Assembly: GCA_003508835.1 (NCBI GenBank) | Contig: PUFA01000203.1 | Span: forward strand, 1,766,501 to 1,830,500 | Direction: 5' to 3' | Length of the DNA stretch: 64,000 nt | From: Eonycteris spelaea | Taxonomy: Eukaryota; Chordata; Mammalia; Chiroptera; Pteropodidae | Part shown: positions 57,401 to 64,000 of the stretch, in pieces | How positions within the stretch are numbered: position 1 is the first letter of the stretch | How the letters are laid out: every line of letters starts with the position of its first letter | Position numbers and translations under genes: made by a program | The notes under the pieces: model-generated | Database searches by the model: none | The model's input: only the letters and a program-made list of their open reading frames with translations | Told to the model about the DNA's origin: nothing

Positions 57401-60400
57401 GCTTCTGTAGGGTCAGCACCTTGGGAGGGAAGGGTATGAGAGGTGAAAGACAGGCTAGGTGGGGATGAGGCGGGACCTTAGGGGACCGAGGGAGGGGGTC
57501 CCGTGAGGGGCTATAATCAGGTCAGGGCCCCGGGAGGTAGGGGGAGGAGGAGCTAGCAGGCCCTGGGCTTCAGCTCCTACGCCCCACCCTACCCCCTCAG
57601 AGGGAGCAGGGAGTTGGGGCTGCGGGCACCCTGCGTCCCTTCCCACGCGTGACTGCGCCCCGCGGGAGGGATCGGCGCCCCGGGCCAGCAGCCGCCGCGC
57701 TCCAGCCGGTGCCCGATGCGGCCTTGGCATTGTCGGAGGGGAGGGGCCTGGGCCGCGAAGGGGAGGAGGAGACGCGCTCCCGCTCCCGCTCCCCGCCTCC
57801 ATCCTGCGGTTCCCTAAGTGGAGAAACTGAGTCTCCGCGAGGTAGGGACCTCTTGACGTGGATTCGCTCAGAGACCCAGGTGGCAAAGGGGACCTGGGTA
57901 TTTTAGGATATGTGGGTGGGTTTGGAGGGGACCAGGATATGTACTTCAGTGCCCCCCAACTGAGGAAGGTAGCCTGTGAGAGTCTTCCAACTGGGCCTGC
58001 AGCGCTACGTACCCCAAAGAGCCCCTCCCATTAGTGTAAAACGGAATCAGATCCGGACACTTCGGGTCAGGTTCTGCTTCTCGCGGCAGGCCCGGCCGAA
58101 CCGAGCCGGACTCGCTTTCACCTCCCCAACCCCCTCCGCAGGGGGCCTCCCTCCCTTTCCAGCAGGTGGCTCCGCGGGACACCAGCTCAACCTGTTGGAC
58201 CACAATGGCGGCCCAGGGGGGCCCTGGCCCTCACCCGGGCTGACCCGGGATCCCCGCGCTGGAGGAGGGGCGGAGCCCCGGTCCCGCCCTCCCCTCTCTC
58301 CGGCCGTGACTCAGCCTCGGGGCTGCTGCCCTGCGCCCCAGCCAGGGGCGGAAAGTGTGAGGCACCCCTGAGAGCCAAGGCCAAACCAAACAGCCCCCCA
58401 CCCCAGACATTATCTCACTGGAGAATTAGGGGGGCTATAGGAAGGAGGGGGTAGCAGCAGGCGTGGGGCGCTCCCGCTCGAGAAATCCGCTCCGGGTTTT
58501 CCTATCGTCCATGTCCCCCGTGGGTCCGGAGGCTGGTCACTGCTCCGGGTTTTCCTATCGGCCCCGCCGGTCAGATTCTGGTTGGTGAGAGCCCGGAGCC
58601 GGTGGGGTCCAGGCCAGGGTTTTTCCCTCCCTCCCTTCTGCAGCCGTCGGGGTCGTGGCAGCCCCGGGAAGGGCTGTGCCAGGGGCGAGACGGCAGTGCC
58701 AGATGCACAAGTGGAATGGAGAGGGGGCTGCTTCGGGAGGAGGGGCATGGCCGAGGAAAGAGGGGCCGGGAAAGTGGCCCAGGCAGGGCAGAGCTAGGGC
58801 CTCCAGAGGCGACAGAAGGGCGGTCGCCTTGGCACCGGCCCTTAGGTACAGAGAAGGGAAGGCGCCCAGCGCCTCGGGCTGCCGCCTCCTCCACCTCTGG
58901 GGTCGTGTCCGGCGTCTGGCTGGACCCGACCTGGGTCTTTCAGTGGCCGAAATGCCATTCCCCACTGGGTTGTCGTTAGTCCTGGAACCTCCCGACAGTT
59001 CCTCAGTGACCCCCTCCCACGTTTCTCTTCTTCGGATCCACACAGTTCCCTACCTCGCTCTGAAGTCAGAGGGGGGAACCCCGACTTGAAATTCCCGCCT
59101 ACCCCCCAACTCCGGGCCCTAACCGCGCCAAACCACCGAGACAGCTGCGGCCAAGAAACGCTGACTGGGGGCCCCGTCCCCTCCCACGAAACCCTGGCGG
59201 GGCCCCTGGGGCCTGCCGCCACCCCCGCCCCCAGATCCGGGCTGGAATTGGGAACTGGAGGGCAGGTGTGGGGCCTGCAGGGGCCTCCTGGGGATAGGGG
59301 AGCGTCCCGAAAAAGCACGTTCTGACAAATCTTTAGGCGACCGGCTAGATCTTAATTTGGGGGAGAAGTAGCAGGAGGTGGGTAAAAGCCCGGAGCCTGA
59401 GGTGTTTGACCTAAGAGGAGGACGAAAGCCCTGGCTGGGGAGTTCACCTTCCTAGGGAGCACTGATACCTGGGGCTGATTGGGGACAGCTAGTCTGAGTG
59501 ACGGCTGGCTGGGCCACGTGCGCCGAAGGGCAGCCGCAGAGGAATTAGATGCCTGCAGAGCCTGGAGGAGAGGGCTTCTGGCAGAAAGAAAGGCCAGGCT
59601 CTGCCCGGGCGGGGTCCTGAGTGAGTGGGGCTGGGGGCCTGTTCTGGAATGTGGGGAGCCGAGCTGAAAGCCGAGCGTCAGCCTGCGCCAGGCGCCCACC
59701 TCTTCCCCGCCGCCCCCCTTCTCCGGGCTGCCTCCGCTTCCCTCGAAAAACCCGCCGCCCAGGAAACCGCTGGGGGCGTGCAGACCGCAGCCCCCCGCCC
59801 GCCGCCCCTCGGCGCCCCCACTGCGACCGCCCAACCCACCTGAAGGGGCCGTGGCTGCCAGGGTTGCCCCCCTCCCGCCGACTCCCCCCACACCTGCGGG
59901 CGGCACTATTTATAACTTCGGCGCCTATTCCGGGCCCCTGGGCGGGAGCGGGCTGCTGCGCAGCGCTAATCGTCGCCGGGATCTCTGCGCCCCCCAGGGC
60001 CGGGGGAGATAAATTTAGCTTCAGGAAGCTCGGGGGAACATTTTCCAAAACTCCACGTCCCAGAGCCGGCAAATCAGAACCCCTCTGCTCTCAGCCTTCC
60101 TCCGGCCAGCCACCAGGCGGCGCAGGACCCCTCGCTCCTGGAACCCAGCTAGGACTTTGGGGCGTACCTTTGGAGCTGGGAAAGGTAGAGCTGAGGGCGA
60201 AATATGGAAGGGTACCGAGGGCTGGAGGTCACAGGGGCCAGAGAATGGCCGGAAGACTGGGTAGACCCCCCACTCCACCCCCCAGTCTCTGAGGTGAAGT
60301 CTCGGCTGGGAGTAAGGGGCTGGGGGACTTCTTCCTTTTGAAGAGGAAATAGCTCACTCGCAAACGAGATGCAAATAGGGACGCAAACAAGAGCCTTGTG

Positions 60401-61424
60401 TCCTTGGGGGTCTGCGCTTCGGTGACGCGACTGCTACACACCCCTTTCCGACCGCCTCCGTATTGCTGGGAAAACGTAGACCTGGCGCAAGGTCATTCCG
60501 ATAATATCGCGGCTCCTCGGGCTAGTGCTCCGGGACCCCTCGCACCACCTGCCTTTCGCACACCATTGAGGGTCTTATATCTCATGAAATCAACTGGGAA
60601 TCCTGAATATCGGGCCGCTGCTCCTCAGGCTGCCATCCTTGAGGGTCACTTTTCAGCTCTGCCTGGTCGCTCCCTGTCCGCATTTTACCACGCCCATTCC
60701 CTTACCCCTTGGGGTCACTAGAGGTCCCCAGGGGCACAGGGTAGATGACACCTTACCCATCCCTCCCAATTCTGGTACCCTGCTTCCTTCTACCGCTCGC
60801 CCCACCCCCAGCCCTCTAGAGAGTTCTGAGCGTGGTGGGGACACTCAAAGCCTGAGCCTTCTCTAGGTGGAGGACAGCAAGCACCGCAGGGAAGTGGCTG
60901 CCTCTCCTTCTAGAGTCAAGAAGCAGAGACCAGGGACCATCTCCCGCCCATGTGGATTTGGCGAAAATGGGGAAGCTGGGGCCCCCAAATGAGCTGGGGG
61001 AACCAAGAACAAGGGGGGCGTAGGGTGGAGGTGGAAGTGGGAAAGCACGGAGTGGTGCGGCAGGCGGGGTGGCGGTCCCCTCCACACTGCTGCTTGCCAG
61101 GCCCTGCCTCCCAGGCCACCTAGGCCCCCTCCCCAGCACCTGTTCAGGACAGAGAGACAGGCTAATTGAGAGAAGCAGCCCTGAATTTGAGATGAGACAT
61201 CTGTGTTCACAAAACGACTACCCTATCGCAGTGTGCTGTGGGTGTGGCTCTGGGTGGGTCACTTCTTCACCTCCAAGGGCCCGCTTTCTCTACGTCAGCA
61301 CGGGATGGTGATCCTTTTCTGTCCACGTTTGAAGTGGGCTTCTGTAAGGCACAGAGCGCTTCGCAGTGTGAAAAGGGCTCTCAGAATGGCACGTGAGGGC
61401 TTTGTTATCCTCCCCATCTGTCTC
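57401..61424. other. Upstream flank of ZBTB7B
   Basis: No coding exon is recognised. CpG-rich stretches continue at about 57600-58350 and 59700-60060. They may host a distal ZBTB7B promoter: a MEF2/TATA-like CTATTTATAACT lies at 59908-59919, and minus-strand donor-like sites occur at about 59839 and 60167. A 19-bp direct repeat lies at 58489-58507 and 58542-58560. A degraded MIR-like stretch begins near 61150. Confidence 0.5.
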
Positions 61425-61650
61425 TCTTCCCACGTCAAGACTGTCTTTCCGTCTCTGACACTCCCCTTGGGCCACCGGCTGGCTCTGTCCTCGCCCTCAG
61501 CTCCCAACCTCCGGCCCAGCCACAGGCCACAGCCCTGGGCCATGCCTTCCTCCTCGCGCCACTTCTCCAGTGCCCTTTGCCAGACTTCCCCAACCCCTGG
61601 CCAAGGCCCTTGCGCCCAGAACCTTCAGGCTCCAGGATCTCCCTCCAGGC
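61425..61650 (+). repeat. Probable L2 LINE fragment
   Basis: The pyrimidine-rich sequence CTCCCAACCTCCGGCC to CCAGTGCCCTTTGCCAGACT resembles the diverged L2 3-prime region. Support is moderate. Confidence 0.4.
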
Positions 61651-62061
61651 CTGCCCAGCTTGCTAGGGGCGGGGCCTAAGAAAGGAAAAGGAAGGGGAGG
61701 GCCCGGGAAGGGCTGGAGCTGGCCAGTCAGGGAGCCGCTATCAGCTGGAGGTCAGATTCAGATGGAAAGGTAAGTTGTGTACTTGCACCACTAACCTCTC
61801 TCTGGCTGGACTGGGGACCTGAGCCCTCCTGACTGCTGTGCCTGGGGCTGACGGTGGGGTTCTGAAGAGACCAGTGTTTTGTAGATCTCTAGAGAGGGAA
61901 GCTGAGCTGCCAGGCGTGAGGAATAATCTTGAGTTGGAGTACTATGCCGCCGTGAAAAAGAATGGGCAGGCTCTGCATGTACTGCTGTGGAACTCTGTGC
62001 CAGGCATCTTCAAGGGAAAAAGGAAGGTGTAGGACGGTGTGTAGACTATGTTATCTGGTAC

Positions 62062-62106
62062 GAACAGTTACTACGCTTGATCTTAGCCAACAGGCCGAGA
62101 AGCGAC
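62062..62106 (-). pseudogene. RNU2: Truncated U2 snRNA pseudogene
   Basis: The minus strand reads GTCGCTTCTCGGCCTGTTGG then CTAAGATCAAG, i.e. about the first 45 nt of U2 snRNA with a few substitutions. It lacks the rest of U2 and snRNA promoter elements, so it is a dead retro-derived fragment next to L1 sequence. Confidence 0.85.
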
Positions 62107-62199
62107 GTGGAGTAGGTTACTGACTGGAAGAGTGAGCCTGCTCTGAGCCGCCGGCACGTCTGCCCGCTGCTTCCTAATCGGTTTCCCCTCATCTACGCT

Positions 62200-62515
62200 T
62201 CTCTCCATGAGCCTGTTTTCGACACAGCAGGCAGCCTGAGCCTTTTAAATAAAAAATCAGTTGATACTCAGCGCCCTGTAATGGCTCCCTTCACTCAGCG
62301 TAACAGCTCAGGCTCTTACCATGGCTTGCCAGGCCCTCCACGACCTGCCGCCGCTCCCATCCCTGGTTCCACATGTTCGTTTTCCTACATTTCATTTTCT
62401 GTCTCCACCCACCAGAATGTAAGCTCCACAAGTACAGGGATCTTTGTTCACTGCTGAATTCAAAGCACCCAGATGGCACATAGTAGATGCTCAATAATAT
62501 CTGTCACATGTAGAC
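62200..62515 (+). repeat. L2 LINE 3-prime fragment
   Basis: Clear L2 motifs: TGTAATGGCTCCCTTCACTC, GGCTTGCCAGGCCCTCCACG, CCAGAATGTAAGCTCCACAA and CACATAGTAGATGCTCAATA. Confidence 0.85.
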
Positions 62516-62665
62516 TCAGTGTATGTGCGTAGACTCTGCGGTGCTCGCCAAGAAGCTGGTAACCGTGGTTACCTCTGGGGAGGAGAGCTAGGGGCTGGGG
62601 TGGGTGTAGGAGGGAACTTATCTTTCACTATCCTTCACTCTAGGCATATATTATCTTTACAAAAA

Positions 62666-63403
62666 GTGAAATCGGCCCAGAGAAAAAGGAGCTAACTGAG
62701 AAGGCTGAGGAAGAGCTGGTCCCTGGGAGTGGGCGGAGAGCCCCATCTTCCCTCTCTAGGCCGGTTCCCCTGGAAAGGTGGAGGGCTCTGAGAAGCACCA
62801 GGGAATGATGGGTAGAGGGCCCAGGGACACTTCGAATGAGACCCGTGGCTGGCTCGAGGTGGTGGGGGCTGAGTGGGCACATTGGTGAGCATGAGCGAGA
62901 TGGGAGTGACTCAGGGGAAGCACGTGTTGGTGGCTGACCGGGGGTGGGGTGGGGGGGGAGCCATTCTGCTCCTTCTGGCTGTTGGTGTCCTGCGATGGGC
63001 CTCAAGGACCTGAGGCCAGGAAAGGTGCCCGTCCCTCGCAGCTGAGTGAGCTGGAGAGGCAGGGCCCTATTCCTTGGTTGAGCGAGCTGGGGGCTAGCAT
63101 CAGCTGGGGCTTTCCTCAGGGTCCTGGGAGGCAGGGGCTGGCCAGACCAGGCCTTCTATTTGGGTTCCTGTCCTGTCCTGAGGCACAGGGCCTCACAAAA
63201 GGAGACCCCGCCCAAGCTGGACCTGCGCCTGCCCACAGGTTGGGAGGAAGCCAGCCTTTCCGCCCTCTGCCCTCCCCGCCCACCTGGTTTTCGGTCTCAG
63301 TTCCATCAAGGCTGATTGCCTTCCCTCCTGGCTCCAGACCTTTCCAGGGCTCGCTTTTTCTGACTCCCCTTCGGACACTGAGAACTTTGGGTCTCAAGGC
63401 CTG
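62666..63403. other. Spacer between the L1/L2 repeats and LENEP
   Basis: GC-rich unique sequence without a recognised exon or repeat. It ends at the LENEP poly(A) site. Confidence 0.5.
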
Positions 63404-63409
63404 TTTATT
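63404..63409 (-). terminator. LENEP: LENEP poly(A) signal (AATAAA)
   Basis: A canonical hexamer on the minus strand, about 445 bp downstream of the LENEP stop codon. It defines a 3-prime UTR of about 470 nt (63380-63853). Confidence 0.7.
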
Positions 63410-63853
63410 ATATACACAGCTCAGGGGTTCTCAAACAATGTTAGGGGCAGCCCATTCCTGGCACTAGGAGGGTACGGCGCCATCTGGGCTGCTGGGCTGG
63501 AGTGCCGGGGCCTGCTGCAGTCTCATTAGGGGCCTCGCCAAGGTCCTGCGCACCAGAGGTCCACTGGGTGGGGGGCGGGGCGGGGCACGGAGGCCCAGAA
63601 ATAGGCAGGGCTGACAGACGGCACTAACTCAGAGCAGGATCCACACTGCACTCATTGTTTGTGGCCCATCCTTGGTGGAGCGCAGCTGGCCCAGGAGTCT
63701 CGGTGGGGGCTGGGCCGGGCACTACAGAAGAGAATGGGGTGCTGAGAGGCAGGCTGTGCCACAGACGCTGCAGCCGTGCCTCCTGCCTGCCCTACTCCGC
63801 CCACCTGAGCCACGCCAGCCCCGGCACGGGCAGGGGGGCAGCTCCCGCTGCCA

Positions 63854-64000
63854 CTAATCCAGCAGCTCCTTGATGCACCAGCAGCAGAGGAGGATGTAGG
63901 CGACTTCCTTCAGCGTCCGCTGCAGGCCCTCCCACCCAGTGCCCATCTTTATGACGGGCACCCGGAGCCCCGCGTCTCGCAGGGCCCCTCCGAGGGAGAA
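63854..64000 (-). CDS. LENEP: LENEP, lens epithelial protein (partial, cut by the window edge)
   Basis: The last 48 codons and the TAG stop are present; the N-terminus lies beyond 64000. The visible product contains LRVPVIKMGTGWEG, LKEVAYILLCCWCIKELLD and matches the small (about 61 residue) lens epithelial protein found beside FLAD1 and ZBTB7B in mammals. The C-terminal half is hydrophobic and cysteine-rich, which suggests membrane association; its biochemical role is poorly known. The frame is intact in this part. Confidence 0.93.
   Translation of the reverse strand, partial: FSLGGALRDAGLRVPVIKMGTGWEGLQRTLKEVAYILLCCWCIKELLD

Larger units (their letters stand above)
61937..62665 (+). mobile_element. 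Old L1 LINE 3-prime fragment, in two parts
   Basis: GAGTACTATGCCGCCGTGAA, AAAGAATGGGCAGGCTCTGC and GTGTGTAGACTATG match the end of an old mammalian L1. The same element, or a second copy, resumes at about 62530 with CTGGTAACCGTGGTTACCTC and TGGGGAGGAG. A U2 pseudogene and an L2 piece lie between the two parts. Confidence 0.65.

Overview
The window is nuclear DNA from a placental mammal. The genes have many short exons with GT/AG borders, AATAAA poly(A) signals and CpG-island promoters. Old mammal-wide repeats (MIR, L2, MER5, old L1) fill the spaces. Gene order and orientation match human chromosome 1q21.3-q22 read in reverse: EFNA4, ADAM15, DCST1, DCST2, ZBTB7B, LENEP. I saw no Alu, rodent B1/B2 or other young SINE, so it is probably neither primate nor mouse-like rodent. 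I cannot name the species.

Layout. 1-4084 is intergenic DNA on the EFNA3 side, with an orphan CpG island and a TATA box. 4085-8110 is EFNA4 (minus). 9090-18760 is ADAM15 (minus): all 23 coding exons can be placed and give a clean 861-residue frame. 19230-32181 is DCST1 (minus, 16 coding exons). DCST2 (plus, 15 coding exons) starts only 290 bp away, so the two share a divergent promoter. DCST2 ends at about 41.4 kb, tail-to-tail with ZBTB7B (minus), whose two coding exons lie at 43121-45122 and whose promoter CpG island lies at about 55.2-57.4 kb. 57.4-63.4 kb is flank and repeats. The right edge cuts LENEP (minus), of which the last 48 codons are present.

The genes are neighbours rather than a pathway. 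EFNA4 and ADAM15 act at the cell surface (Eph signalling; adhesion and shedding). DCST1 and DCST2 are the paired sperm-membrane proteins needed for gamete fusion. ZBTB7B (ThPOK/cKrox) is the CD4-lineage transcription factor. LENEP is a small lens epithelial protein.

The most important oddity is a set of eleven single-base losses, never gains, in otherwise well-conserved exons: EFNA4 (1), DCST1 (3), DCST2 (5) and ZBTB7B (2). ADAM15 and the visible part of LENEP have none. Because an essential, highly conserved regulator is hit too, and most losses sit in G/C runs, consensus error in the assembly is the simplest reading. The three DCST1 losses happen to cancel and leave an open frame with about 44 altered residues. 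Other points of interest are an ADAM15 disintegrin domain that keeps RGD but lacks two conserved cysteines, a GC-AG intron in ADAM15, an inverted pair of ZNF143-type motifs in the ZBTB7B intron, and a GA/CT tract beside the promoter of ZBTB7B, itself a GAGA-binding factor.
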